NCBI GenBank assembly: GCA_943735955.1
Contig: OX030959.1
Coordinates: 8,326,106-8,390,105, forward strand
DNA length: 64,000 bases
From: Piscicola geometra
Lineage: Eukaryota > Annelida > Clitellata > Hirudinida > Piscicolidae
Reading direction: 5' to 3'
Shown here: positions 1 to 45,429 of the stretch, one piece after another
Layout: every line of letters begins with the position of its first letter
How positions within the stretch are numbered: the stretch's first letter is position 1
The notes under the pieces: generated by a model
What the model saw: only the letters and a program-made list of their open reading frames with translations
Database searches by the model: none
What the model was told of the DNA's origin: nothing
Position numbers and translations under genes: made by a program

Positions 1-1
1 C

Positions 2-3000
2 CTCCAAGTCGTTTGCGAAGTTCCACCGAAGAAATTCGTCGTCGTCATCGTGAAAGTTGTGATCAGAGATGTCAACGACAATGCGCCAATCTTCCCATCA
101 GAGAGTGTTTCCATCAGGGTGGCCGAAAACCTTCAAGTTGGCAGTAAGTTCCTCATTCCTTCAGCGCAAGACGCCGATTCAGAAACCTTCAACATCGACT
201 ACTACACGATCCAAAACTGTGAAGATTGTCGATTTTCATTGGAGAGAGAAAGTTCCCACGAGAGCATCAATTCCGAGTTGTTTATTCGATCGGAGGATGC
301 TATTAGTCGTCGAATGAATCCGATCAAGTTCGACGTTGTGGCAGTCGATAGAGGGAACCCCTCGAAAAGTGGAAGAATGGGTGTGGTGGTGTACATCGAT
401 GAAACGAACCAAGCTCCTCGTTTTGAAGAAGCAGTGTATCAAGTGACAGTCTTAGAAGAAAGAATGTTTTCTCAGCCACTTGTGAGAGTAAAAGCCATCG
501 ATACAGATACTGGTAACAATGGGAAAATTGAATATTCCCTCGCTAAAGCAAGTGTTCACGGTCATATAATCGAAATCAATTCAAACACCGGAGACGTTTA
601 CCTTACAAACAAACTTGACTACGAAGTGAAGAACTACTACAGAATGGAAATCAGCGCCAAGGATATGGGCACTCCACCTTTTTCGGCAACGACCGTTTTG
701 ATAATTCGAGTGGAGGACGCCAACGACCACTCACCGAAGTTGACACTAACTTCCGAAAAGAACGGAGACAGTCAATTCATCGGCGTTTCAGAAAACATGC
801 GGGAAGCGCAGACGATAGCTTTTATTTCCGTTTCCGACGATGACCAAGGCAGGAACGCCAACGTATCCTGCCATATTTCCACCCACGAAGATCTATTCGC
901 CCTGACAAGAATCCATCTGAACGTTTACTCCATCTCAACGCTCCAGTCGCTAGACAGAGAGTCGAATCCCTTCTACACACTTGAAGTGGTCTGCCGAGAC
1001 ATGGGCGACCCGCCACTTGAAACCTCCTATGACTTCAACGTCAACGTTTCCGACCAAAACGACAACCATCCCATCTTCACCGAGCACTTGTACATCTCGG
1101 AAGTTTTTGAGAACTCACCCAAAGGAACCTACCTCCTCGATGTTGCTGCTGTCGACTTGGACATCGGACTGAATGGCGAAATCAGGTACTTCATCGAAGA
1201 CAGTCTCTTTCACCGCGACGTACTGCTGATTGACGAAAAAACAGGCATAATCACTACAGGGCACAGGTCACTAGACTTCGAATCAAACAGCACTCTAAAT
1301 TTCAGAGTTGAAGCTAGAGACTTGGGGTTTCCTCCGCTGTCAACATTTGTTTCAGTAAACATCAATATTCTAGACACGAATGACAACCCTCCAGTTTTCA
1401 AAAATCTTTTCAACACTCTACACGTCAGTGAAGACGTGTCTCCGAGAAGCGTTTTGCATATCTTTGAGAGCAGCGATAATGACAAAACAGACATCTACCG
1501 AGAAACGGCTTATGGTCTTTCTTGCTGTAACAAATCAGGAAAAAGTTGCAAAGTTTTGAAAGAGATTCCTTCGGATTTGGGACAAAATCAAGAAAGAGGA
1601 AGATTTCTAGAATACTACATGGAAAATCAACTACTGTCATTAGTAACAATGGAAGGTGATACCTTATACGCTAGCAACTTCTTCGATCGTGAAGTGGAAT
1701 CAGTCTACCACTTTTGCGTCCACGCCACCAACACCCACTCTCCTCATCTCTCTAGCATCGCCTACGTCACTCTTGAAGTCGACGACGTGAATGACAACCC
1801 TCCCACCACAATCTTCCCTGCTCCTTCATACACCTTGGAGCTGTCCTCTTGGACCACTCCAGACGAAGTGGTCATTCAAATCATAGCTAGAGACCCTGAC
1901 GCTGGAGAAAATTCACGCTTGAAGTTTTTCCTCTCCAACAATGTTAACTTGCCCAGTCCTCAATCTTTCTTTTTCGTGAATGAGACTAATGGCATGGTGA
2001 GCTTGACCACGCCCCTGAGAGAGACTGATTACTGGAATGATACTTCCTTCGTCCTCAACTACACCGTCTCAGACTCTGGTACGATTAAAATTTCATTTAT
2101 TTATTTATTTATATCTTTTTCAAAACTTTTTTTGTTCTATTAAACTAGTTAATACTTTTCATAGTTTTAAAAGAACTTAAAGTAAAAATAAATTGTAAAT
2201 CTATTTTATTTTCCAAAAATTAAAAAAATCCTATTAAAGTAAAAATCTTTTTTTCCAACTTTTAAAATAATTTTTTCCGAACTGATTTTCACTCACTCAC
2301 GCTAAACCATCTTCAATCTTCCAGGCTCTCCCGTTCTTTCCACTCACGGATTCTTCACAGTGATGATCTTTGCAGACGAAAATAAAGCGTTATTTAGGGC
2401 GAAGAAAACTTCCACTCTCTTACAAACACCTTTAGGAACCCCATATAATCTCTTCATTCTTCTCATCTTGTGCGCATCCACCCTCCTCCTCATCGCGATC
2501 CTCTCCACCACCATCTGTCTCATCCGCTCCCATGGAAGGAGGAAGAGGACCAGAAGGAAAGACGGATTGGATGAATTGGTGGAAGATGAATGCAAGATTA
2601 ATCCATCCCAAGTATTCCTAGTTGACGTTTCCAATGACTTATACAGCCAGCATAACAGCAATAACAATAACAACAACAACATCAACAACAACAATAATAA
2701 CAGTAACAATAATGATAATGTTAGTGGTAGTGACTACCCCAACAGTATAAGCAACAAAAACAGCATCACGTTGACCACTTTCAAAAACGAAAACGATGAA
2801 TACGACGATGGTGATCTTATAATTAACAGAAACATCAACACTAAGAACAACCACTCCCACAACAATGTCTACTTCATAAACGGCAACACAAACAACAATA
2901 ACATACAACACAAAAACATCGAGAGATTCGAAACTTCGCCATACAACCCGAAACGTCTTAGCTACAACCAGCCATGTCAAAAGCCAACCTTCGCAAATTT

Positions 3001-4065
3001 TTCTCTGAATATTCAGGTAATACAAATGATTTTTATTCACATTTGTAAGCCATTACGAACCTCTTACGTGCCTTCAAAAGAATTTTTAAATTTTCTTTTT
3101 CGTTATAACGAGTTTTGCAAAAAGCATAGTAAGAATTTCTTAATGGATTTTTATAACCTTTAATGTTCGCCTAGAAGCCGTTTTTAAAGATGTAAAAATA
3201 TTTGCGTAAAAGTTTACATTAACAAAATTATTTACCCAGCTAACAATCTGAAAATTTCTCATATTTTTCATTTATTTTCGCAAAACATAAAATTTAAAAA
3301 ACCAGAAAAAAACATTTTAACACACTCCCTCCCCCTCCAATAACCTTCCATCTTGTCCCCATCAGCATCCAGGCAAAGAACAGCCCCTGGTTCACGACTC
3401 TTCTCCTTCCAGTGACAGCGGCAAAGGTCAGAGCGAACTGGAAGTTTCCGACTCCCTCAAGCATCCATCTATCAACGCCATCAACAACCGCTACGGACGT
3501 TATAACGGCGAACTTCTCATCATCAACAAACACCACAATCCTAGTAATAACTACATTCGTGGGGCTAATAATAATAATCCCTATGGTAGTAATATGAGTA
3601 ATATTTATAACAAAAGTAACAATTGTAACAACTATAACAACCAGTATCCATCTAACAACTATAACATGTCTCAAATCAATAACCACAAGCAATTCGTGTA
3701 TGGTCAAGAACGCAAAGAACTACCCTATGGTAAAAATAGTTTAACTGTTTAGAATTATCTTACTGTATTATTGAATAAATATGTTGGATCATATAAATTT
3801 CAACAATATTCTAAATGATAGAAATTAAAACCTTCATTAAAATTTATCAGGATACTTCATACCAATCAATAACTGTTATCATTATAAATAATATATTTCT
3901 CAATCATAACTGTGATATATCATACTTCATTCACTTATTAATATTGACAAAATCGACCTTCCAGGCTACTGTTCTTTCCAAAACGATCGAATTTCCGAGG
4001 TGTCAGGCACGCCTCCAGCCATCGTAAGTCCCGAGGACCCCTCATGTGTCGAAACGTTCATTTAA
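2..4065 (+). CDS. Protocadherin, delta-1-like, 5' end outside window
   Basis: This is a homophilic adhesion receptor of the plasma membrane. Four exons are read: 2-2078, 2325-3016, 3366-3729 and 3965-4065, with phases 1, 0 and 1 and a TAA stop; 1,077 residues are visible. The frame is open to the window edge, so the N-terminus is missing. Cadherin-repeat boundary motifs are DVNDNAP, DETNQAP, DANDHSP, DQNDNHP, DTNDNPP and DVNDNPP, giving six extracellular repeats here. Seven in all would fit the delta-1 class. A hydrophobic segment (FILLILCASTLLLIAIL) is followed by a basic stop-transfer patch. The cytoplasmic tail has an Asn-rich run at about 2655-2720, then an SDSGKGQSELE segment that looks protocadherin-like, and ends in ETFI. 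The exon joins were inferred from splice consensus and phase. The family is certain; the subclass is inferred. Confidence 0.92.
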
Positions 4066-6779
4066 TCGTATAATGTTGAGAGGGGTTTGAAATGAGGCAT
4101 TGTAAAGACAAACTGAATGACGGGTATTTATGTTATAATTTTGGTTTATTTTTTGTATTTATTTATGGAATTTATTGATTATTCGATTCTATTTATTTTT
4201 TCCGTATTTTTCAATACGATTTTTGTTTTTTATCGTTTATCTTTTTCAGTATATTCTTAATTATACTTTTTTTATATTACGAAACTATATTCATTTTTCC
4301 AATGGGAAGTTACATCATTTCCTTAAATTTTGTGTTTTTTCAACCCGAATCGTCATCTATTTTTTTATACCCATGACTAACTATTTGTGTGATGTTATTT
4401 TAATTTTTCAAAAAAGTTTTTTACAGTTTTTGACAGTTTCAATGTTTCTCTAAACTAAAACAATGTTCTACTTTGTATGACGTTAATCATGACGTTCTAA
4501 AAACTCACTTTACCGAGATTATCCTTTGTCAGACAATTGTATCTGTAAATTTGAATTTATATATATCATTTTTATACAAAATACTAAGCAATTATATTTT
4601 TTAAGTAATTGTTTAACAGTAATTAACAACGAAGAGTCGCTTGTATATATAATAGATACTTTGATAAGTAAAAATAAAAATAATTAATTTATACAATAAT
4701 GTAAAAACTTTATTATACTTTAAAACTCAAAATAAAGTTGTCAATTAAAATTTAACAACTCTCATATTAATACATTTTTTAAAAGTTTAAATTCTGACAT
4801 TCATAAAAAATATTCTATTGGTTTCACATCATTTATTTATTTCATTTTAAACTTTTATTTTGAAACTTCATTAGAAAATTTTACTTTAATATGTAATTCT
4901 AGAGTTTTATTTTTTATTTGAGTTTTTTTATGGTGATTCTGAATGGTCTTTCTAATGAGAAACTCAAAATCCAAGAAGTCGTAAAAGTAAATGTAAGATG
5001 AATATTCCTTTTAAAGCGTGACGTAACATTCTGATATATGATTTAAATTCCATTCAAGAAAAATTGTTTTACAAAATAATTATTGCGCTTTCATAATCTA
5101 TGAAATAGTTAATTTTAATTTTATATTATATCACTATTTATTATTTTACAAATATGTATTTAATATGACTTTTGAAGTGAATTTAGATATTAAGAATACA
5201 TGAATTTATACTGTATTCCATTATTATGAACTAAAATTGATTAAAATAGTATCTCAAAAATGTTACAATACAAGCAATAACATCTTTAAGATTTTTGTTT
5301 AAAATGTAAAGTACTTTTTCTACTACCTAAAGACATTTAAAATTGCTAACATCCATAATAAGTAATAATTATGATTTTTTGAAAAGTTGACAAAAAAGTA
5401 CTACCAGGTGTTGTGGCCAACAAAAAAAGTAAACTACAAAAATATGTTTTAAAGCCATACTTAACTCTCAATAAAAAATAATTGGTTTTTACATCATATA
5501 AATAGTAAGTTTTTATGAGTTAATGGTCAGAAGAAAAAAACTTTGACAATACCTTCCAACTCTGAGACATTCAAATTGTATGGTATATTTTTACTACATT
5601 CTATTTTGTCTTCTAATTTATTTGATTCTTTACGACTTTGGGGACGCAATAAAGCCTTGCTTTTTTAGTATTTATTTTTTAATTTTCGCAAATTATGATT
5701 TATTAAAAAAATATTCCTATCTTCTTGATTGTATTTTCAAAATATTATATTTTTATTTCTGCTTGTATCTTAAAACTATTATTTAGTATATTATATACCC
5801 ATACCTTATGTTTCGACTATTCATGCTATTCGAGGGTCATTCAACTTGTTATTCTTTAGTTTATGACAGAGCTATTTTTACCCTACTTTTATAAATCTTG
5901 TAAATTTGTTTTTGGAATTCAAGTTAAAGAAAACAGAATTTTATTTTCCTTTTTTTAAATCTATTTTTAGCATTCAAAAATACCAAAAAGTTATGTGAAA
6001 AAGAGAAAATAGAAAGCACAAGCACCATAAAAAATATAAATGTAACAAAACTTGATACTTTTATGAATTTTTAGCCTATAATTTTTTAAAACGGGATAAA
6101 CAAAATAAAAACTTTATGTGTATTACACAAATATATATGCAAATTCGAGAGTTTTTATGGTCCGGACTTTAAAATATAGATTGTACAATCAGAGGAATAT
6201 GTAGTTTGCAAGATCATAACGATAAAATACAAGCAGCGCCGTAAAAGAGTCACTAAAAGGAAACAAACCTTGATGACTCCGAATGGTTGTGACCCTTGAA
6301 ATAAAACAAGAGATTTTTATTTCACCGACTTGAAATAAATAATTTAAATTGAAAAACAAATTCAAATATGTAAATTTGGTCTTAAAAAATGTAAATGTAC
6401 TTGAGTATAAGGGAGATACGTTCGATAAAGGCGTTAAGTAGCGAAAAAGTAAGCAATAAACTAATTTATTATTATTCTTTTAAGAAATTAAAACAAAATT
6501 TATCTCAAGAAGCATTTTGAAACCTTCATTTGTTTTATTAAATATAAAGTGAATTTCGCGTTATTTAGATTCAAGTTTACGAGTTTACGAATGTCATTTA
6601 CGAAATCGACGTGACGTGTTAATGGAGGTCTTGGGACGCTCGGCCAATATGATTTATTATCAGACAAACGAAAAATTAAAAAGATTTGAAAAGTGCTTTT
6701 GTAAATATAAATAGTTTTGGTTTAAGTAAACATACTTTTATTTTAATAGTGTAATACATTTTTTTGCTTGATATTTTTT
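4066..6779. other. AT-rich sequence, no gene recognised
   Basis: This stretch follows the protocadherin stop. It is strongly AT-rich with homopolymer A and T runs. The short open frames (such as 4175-4453 and 5580-5786) are Phe/Ile/Leu-rich translations of T-rich sequence without recognisable domains. Part of it is probably 3' UTR. I see no repeat structure or RNA gene that I can support. Confidence 0.6.
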
Positions 6780-7022
6780 TCATGGTCTGTATTATTCACA
6801 GCCTGACAGACGCAGGCCATGTTACAATGGTTCTGAGAACCATGGTTCTTATGCGCCAGAGACTCTATTCCACACGACGTACACATCTTTCAATGCATAC
6901 GTCGAAAACACCGCATCATATACACTAGGTATATGATAGTTCACGGTTGCACGTCAGGGTTTCGAACAGGCAACCTTTAGGTTGCAAGTCCGACATCTAC
7001 CATCTAAGCCATCCTCGCTTCC
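6780..7022 (-). mobile_element. tRNA-derived SINE, copy 1
   Basis: Read on the minus strand it begins at about 7020 with a tRNA-like head: a box A-like GCTTAGATGGTA and a box B-like GTTCGAAACC. A unique body follows, including CATATACCTAGTGTATATGATG. It ends in a tail containing ATGGCCTGCGTCTGTCAGGC at about 6800-6825, next to A/T-rich sequence. The same body recurs at 28325-28566 and in part at 19735-19890, which shows a dispersed family. The tRNA-like part is not a functional tRNA, because its arms do not pair properly. Confidence 0.8.
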
Positions 7023-8530
7023 CAATATCTTATTCAAACATACATGTATGTCAGAAATAAAAATATATTTAAATTTTTTTGTTTTATTAATAAATAATTC
7101 ATTAAAATTCATATTCTTCAAATCAAAAAAATTATTAATAGATAAATTCTATTTATATAAATGAAATTTATTTTATTAAAATACTATTCTTCAATAGTAT
7201 TTTTTTCGTTTTTTACTATATAACAAAATAAAGCAAAAAGTTGTTTTTTAAAATCCGTGAAAAACCATTTGCATCGGATTCCACTGGCTCTTTGGTGCAC
7301 GTCACTAGAGCTTCGGTCCTAATCTAACATTTATGCCACTAATCAGGGGTCTTGGAAACGTTTACGAAATAACATTTTGCGTAAGAATAACATATTAAAC
7401 TAGCTTAATTGATGTTTTAAGAAGTTTTTTTAATAAACAATTGAAAAGAATGTAAACCAAATCTATTAGAAATGACTATTAACACCGTAAAAATCCATCT
7501 TGAAATATTGAAAACAGTTTTTTTCGCGAATAATTGTAAAATCACGTGATAATGAGCATGTCAAGTGAGAAACCTGGTTCATAAGCACTCGCTTAGTTTT
7601 TATCGAGAATAAAATACATGCTTGTTGTTAGGAATTGAACAATTGCTTTTAACAATCTAAATTAATTTTTAACAAATTTTTGAAACTTATTTCTTGTTAT
7701 TTATGCAAAACTTGAAAACCTATTGATTAGTTTTAAACCACGCACAAAAACGTAATAATTAAGTGAAGAGATCAATGAATTGAAATTGCTCTGAGCTCAC
7801 TACTGCGTTGAGTCAAAATTATTTAAAGGTGCTTCAAGGTATTTTGAACTAACATAAATTTTTAGAAATTCTTCTGTTGTTCTTTTTAAACTCTATTGGG
7901 TGAAAAGTTAGAAAAAGTTAAAAACTAATTTCTCCATTTCTCATTGATCGTGTGGCCTCGAGAGCCATCTGCTTCTCAAACACATGGATTTCACAACTGA
8001 TTTAAACATTCTTGAGTACATCAGCTAATAACAATTTAATCAATTATACTTTGCATAGACACAATGCAATGACAAATATTATTATTGGGGCTTAAATCCG
8101 GACGAACTTCAAGACTTTCAAAGTTTTTCGATCGGTCTCCGAACATTACAACTGAGCTTCAAATTATTAGTCGTTAAATTATTTCAATATCTGCATTAAA
8201 GTAAAATTAATTTTCACTTTCATAAAATACAAAAACAAGATTATATAAAAAGAAACAAAATAAAATGTGTTGGTTTATTTATTGGCAATGAAATGGCTTC
8301 ATTTAAGTTTTTCAAAACTTTAAAAAAGTTAAATTGTACTTAAATACTTATATGAATGAAATAAAGTATTAAACTATTATATTTTCTGAAAATATTGAAT
8401 CCTCAAACTTATGAGTGCAAACAGCAACTTAATTTGAAAACCGCTCTGCACCTGGCATCTTTGTAATACTTTAAAAGTTTCTAAGTGTATTTATAATTAT
8501 TCACAAGAAAATTTACATTAGCTGAGGTTC
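7023..8530. other. AT-rich intergenic sequence, no gene seen
   Basis: This lies between the SINE and the TATA box of the small secreted gene. It is AT-rich with short frames only. A slightly GC-richer patch at 7250-7370 shows no frame or motif that I can name. It may hold upstream control sequence for the gene that follows, but nothing specific is visible. Confidence 0.55.
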
Positions 8531-8538
8531 TATATAAA
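8531..8538 (+). promoter_or_regulatory. TATA box of the small secreted Cys-rich gene
   Basis: TATATAAA lies 69 bases before the ATG at 8607. If transcription starts about 30 bases downstream (about 8560-8568), the 5' UTR would be roughly 40 bases. A well-placed TATA box is common in tissue-restricted genes for secreted peptides. The start site is inferred from position only. Confidence 0.5.
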
Positions 8539-8606
8539 AATATTTGAGTTCGTGGTTCACTAGCATTGAAATTCAAGGAACCATTCCGGAAAGAATTAGT
8601 CGAAAG

Positions 8607-9933
8607 ATGGAAAGAAAGATGGTGTTGATGTTGCTGCTGCTGCTGGCTCTGGTGGCTGCAGGTAGGTGGGAGAAAAATTGTCAGCTTAACCTAGAACAGG
8701 TGTATGTGGAAGTTTTAAATTGTGAAACATCTTAAATTCAAACTTCATTTAACAATAAAAAGAGTCAATTTACCATTCATCCCACAGGATTGCCAACAGA
8801 GAACGTAAGTGAGCAATTCTTCATTCGACAACTATAAAAATTTATTTTTTAAAAATAATATTGAAATTGAAGTAATTATTTTTAACTTTAAACCATTAAA
8901 TACATCTTTATACTTCACATATACACCAGTGTTATTTTGGTTTCAGAAAATAATTATAGTTTTTATTTTCGTTTTCGTTTTGAAAATAATTAAAGTTTTT
9001 ATTTTCGTTTTCGTTTTGAAAATAATTAAAGTTTTTATTTTCGTTTCAGTTTTGAAAATAATTAAAGTTTTTATTTTTATTTTAGTTTTGAAAATATATT
9101 AATTTACAACTTTGAACACTATTTGTTTATATCTAAAAAAAACAATTGTTCATAAAATGAAACAGTAAAATAGAACTGTATATTAACAACAAATGAGTTT
9201 TAAAAACTAAGTCAATTGAAATATTATAAGAATTGAATAGGTAAATTATTGAGTAATAACAAATTTGAAATATAAAAAAAATTAACGATTAAAATAAGTG
9301 ATAATTTAATTGACAAAGCGAAGCGGTAATAAAATAACGTTTTATAAATGGCGCTACTTTCATAAAGCTCAAAGATAATGTTTATAACATAGACATATCT
9401 TTTTATATAAACTATACATTTACATATTATGGCATACTTTGAAATTTATTTAATTTTCGTTTTGAAAATAATTATAGTTTTTATTTTCGTTTTCGTTTTG
9501 AAAATAAATTTAGTTTTATTTTCGTTTTCGTGGAACGATTATTCAGAATTGTCGTTTTCGTTTTCATTACGAAAATAACACTGATATACACACATGAACT
9601 TTTGGATTATAACATTTTTGCAATTTAAAATGACCTCTTCCCGAAAAGTCAATATTAGTTTAGGATTTATTCTGATAAACATTAACACATATTTAAAAAC
9701 TTGTATTTAAATCATTAAATCTAAAAACATATTTAAATAAAAAAATACACAAATACTCACAGTCCAAATCCACGCGGAAAAGACAAAAAAAATGCCCACC
9801 TTGTTTCTGTGAAGGTTGTGACCTTAAAAGGTATACCTGTCAGCGATTCGGCACCACACTTGAGCCTTGTCGCTGCCATTGCACCTTGGGTCGTCCAACT
9901 CCAACTACAAAGTCGTCTTTCTGGATAGGATGA
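8607..9933 (+). CDS. Small secreted cysteine-rich protein, 3 exons, unrecognised
   Basis: Exons are 8607-8661, 8788-8804 (a 17-base microexon) and 9763-9933. All splice sites are canonical (GTAGGT, CCCACAG, GTAAGT, CTCACAG) and phases 1 and 0 match, giving 80 residues and a TGA stop. Residues 1-19 form a clear signal peptide (MERKM, then a Leu-rich core, then ALVAAG). A short acidic and polar spacer is followed by the basic run TRKRQKK, a likely furin or prohormone-convertase site. The remaining roughly 45 residues hold eight cysteines spaced C-x2-C-x-C-x2-C-x6-C-x9-C-x-C-x-C, enough for four disulfides. A TATA box lies upstream and an AATAAA lies at 10036-10041. I do not recognise the family. 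It could be a peptide hormone, antimicrobial peptide, protease inhibitor or other secreted ligand. The function is unknown; the gene structure is convincing. Confidence 0.78.
8927..9583. mobile_element. hAT-like MITE with perfect 8-bp target duplication
   Basis: The termini are inverted: CAGTGTTATTTT at 8927-8938 and its complement ending at 9583. They are flanked by exact copies of ATATACAC at 8919-8926 and 9584-9591, the 8-bp duplication typical of hAT transposons. The interior has no transposase frame. It is built from copies of a roughly 36-bp unit (GTTTTGAAAATAATTAAAG plus TTTTTATTTTCGTTTTC), four copies at the 5' side and two or three at the 3' side. It sits in intron 2 of the secreted Cys-rich gene. 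Confidence 0.85.
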
Positions 9934-10035
9934 ATTCTCTCATGTGACTTTCTTTTGTGAATGTTTTAATTCTCACAACAAACTCGTGAATTTAAAGCTG
10001 ATATTTTAATTTTGTTATAATTTGAATTTTTTAAA

Positions 10036-10041
10036 AATAAA
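10036..10041 (+). promoter_or_regulatory. Polyadenylation signal, Cys-rich gene
   Basis: AATAAA lies about 100 bases after the stop codon at 9933. This suits a short 3' UTR. The sequence up to the end of the convergent SLC30A5 gene at 10412 holds nothing else that I can identify. Confidence 0.45.
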
Positions 10042-10364
10042 TTATTTCTTAAAAGTTTTTTTTGCTTCATGCCTGAAATAAAACTTTTTCAAGTAACATT
10101 CAGGGTTAAACTGTATACATACAGCGCTTTTCATGCAATTAAAAAGCGTTCTACAATAAATATTTTAAATAAAAGAGTTTTGAAGCCCCTTATAAAATAT
10201 ATATCACCATTCCCACAAAAGCATCATCATCTCTGTGATTCCTCTTGGCACTATTTACACGGTGTTTCAAAATAAAAAAATAATCTAACTGAAATACAAA
10301 AACAACACGAAAAAATCTTTATAATTAATAAAAACAAATTAGAAATAAGATAGTAACTACAACT

Positions 10365-10370
10365 TTTATT
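10365..10370 (-). promoter_or_regulatory. Polyadenylation signal, SLC30A5
   Basis: TTTATT on the plus strand reads AATAAA on the minus strand, 42 bases past the SLC30A5 stop codon (10412-10414). SLC30A5 and the Cys-rich gene are therefore convergent and less than 500 bases apart. Confidence 0.5.
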
Positions 10371-10411
10371 TTCAAAAAATATTCAATTAAAAGATCATAT
10401 TATTATAATTT

Positions 10412-17740
<7,329 letters not shown>

Positions 17741-18749
17741 CTGGTAAATATATATTATATTTTTAATAAAAATTAAAATTCATGTGAAATTGAAACTTTA
17801 TAGTTTTAATTCATGTATATATTTTTTAGAGAATAATTTCTAATATAATTAATAAAGCTTTAAATAATGCTGGTTTTAACCATTTTCATATATTTGAGTG
17901 TGTCTTTTATTTTTTATTTTAAAAAATAAAAGTTATAATTTCAAAATGATATATTATAATTTTATAATAATTAAGACTTAATTATTAAGTTGAAGTGGTA
18001 AAACATATTTTTCATGTATTCTCAACTAGAATGAAATATAAATGTATTCTTACTTTGAAGAATACATCATGAAGTCATTCAAGGCTTAAAATCCTAAATT
18101 TGTTAAAGCAAAATGATTTAAATAACACAATACTTACACGAAAACTATGTTTTGATTCTTTACAAAATTTACTTTTTCTTTTATGTTGCGCCTAATTATA
18201 ACATGGCTTGCGCCTGTCGGGCCGTGAACGATATAGACCCAAAAAAATGAATAAAAGTCATCCGCAAGATGTTTTACTAGTAATATAGAAAAAATTATAT
18301 ATATAAAGTATTACTAGATGAATATGGGAAAAATACTTTATAATTTTAAAGTATTTTATTTTGCCTATTAGCCTTACCGTTTATTTACCCTACAGCTATT
18401 TAAACATTGAGTACCGTTTCTAACCTATCCCCCAAAATCTGTGTAAATAAACTGCAAATCATTTAAATTCAGTTGTAAAATTCTCTTTAAATTCATTTTT
18501 CCCAAATTTATATTTTCCAAAATAATATTATAAGTTAAGTTATTTTTGAATAAGAATTCATAGTTATTTTAATAGTTTGGTAGAAACAGAAAGGGGCGTA
18601 TTAATTCTTCCAAAGGTGACATCGTTGAAGTCGTAAAATTTACGACGTAAATACATGAAATATTTTAATTATTCATTGACAATTTTAATTAAATTAAAAG
18701 TTTATATTAAATTAAATGAACTCCAACACATTAAGAATACTCAGTGAAG
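17741..18749. promoter_or_regulatory. Divergent intergenic region, SLC30A5 and WASHC2
   Basis: The known parts of the two genes point away from each other across 1,009 bases. The region must hold the first exon of SLC30A5 and probably both promoters. A SINE tail fragment lies at 18195-18245 (ATGGCTTGCGCCTGTCGGGC). A minus-strand ATG with a 17-codon frame lies at about 18580-18635, but it has no convincing donor site. The rest is AT-rich. No CpG-rich patch is visible. Confidence 0.4.
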
Positions 18750-44966
<26,217 letters not shown>

Positions 44967-45026
44967 CGCAGATGAAGACCAAGAATATTAAAACAAAACA
45001 AAATATTTTTTAAAGTATCTATCCCA

Positions 45027-45032
45027 AATAAA
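45027..45032 (+). promoter_or_regulatory. Polyadenylation signal, WASHC2
   Basis: AATAAA lies 61 bases after the WASHC2 stop codon at 44966. Confidence 0.55.
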
Positions 45033-45115
45033 GTAGGTTTAGTGAGAGATTTCAGACACAAACGTATGATTAAAAATAAATTGAATGAATTTGTTCTGTT
45101 TTCAAAGAGGGATGC

Positions 45116-45420
45116 ATGGGCGTATCCAACCCCGAATGAATGGGGGCAGTTATTATTTTTTAAATTCACTTTAAAAAATGTTTGCATCATTCAACACAAA
45201 TACAAAACTAATATGCTCATTATTTATTTAAAACGTTACTATATTATGCATAAAAATCTTTATTAACATAATATGAAATAATATTTTTTTAAAACGTTCG
45301 AGTGTTACTGGCAAACTTCGAAATTAGTTTTTGATAAATGGTTTTTTTGCTGCAACCCATTGACGATGAAGGTTCAACATGGCCAATCCATTGAGTCGGT
45401 TTTCACTAACAGTGCTTCTC
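45116..45420. mobile_element. Third copy of the CATGGGCGTATCC hAT-like family, truncated
   Basis: It begins CATGGGCGTATCCAACCCCG and then resembles the reverse complement of the 3' ends of elements A and B (AACTAATATGCTCATTA and AATAATAACTGCC-like words). A segment at about 45355-45410 (ATTGAGTCGGTTTTCACTAA) matches the interior of copy B near 26240-26300 in reverse. The far terminus is missing. It lies about 150 bases after the WASHC2 stop. Confidence 0.65.
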
Positions 45421-45429
45421 ATCCATTAT

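Noticed and set aside
6940..7020. tRNA gene on the minus strand
   Set aside because: Boxes A and B are present, but the arms do not pair as a tRNA and the sequence continues into a SINE body. The same applies at 19800-19890, 28490-28560 and 53010-53110.
18580..18640. SLC30A5 first exon with a minus-strand ATG
   Set aside because: The 17-codon frame has no good donor and no similarity to ZnT5 N-termini. It was left unassigned.
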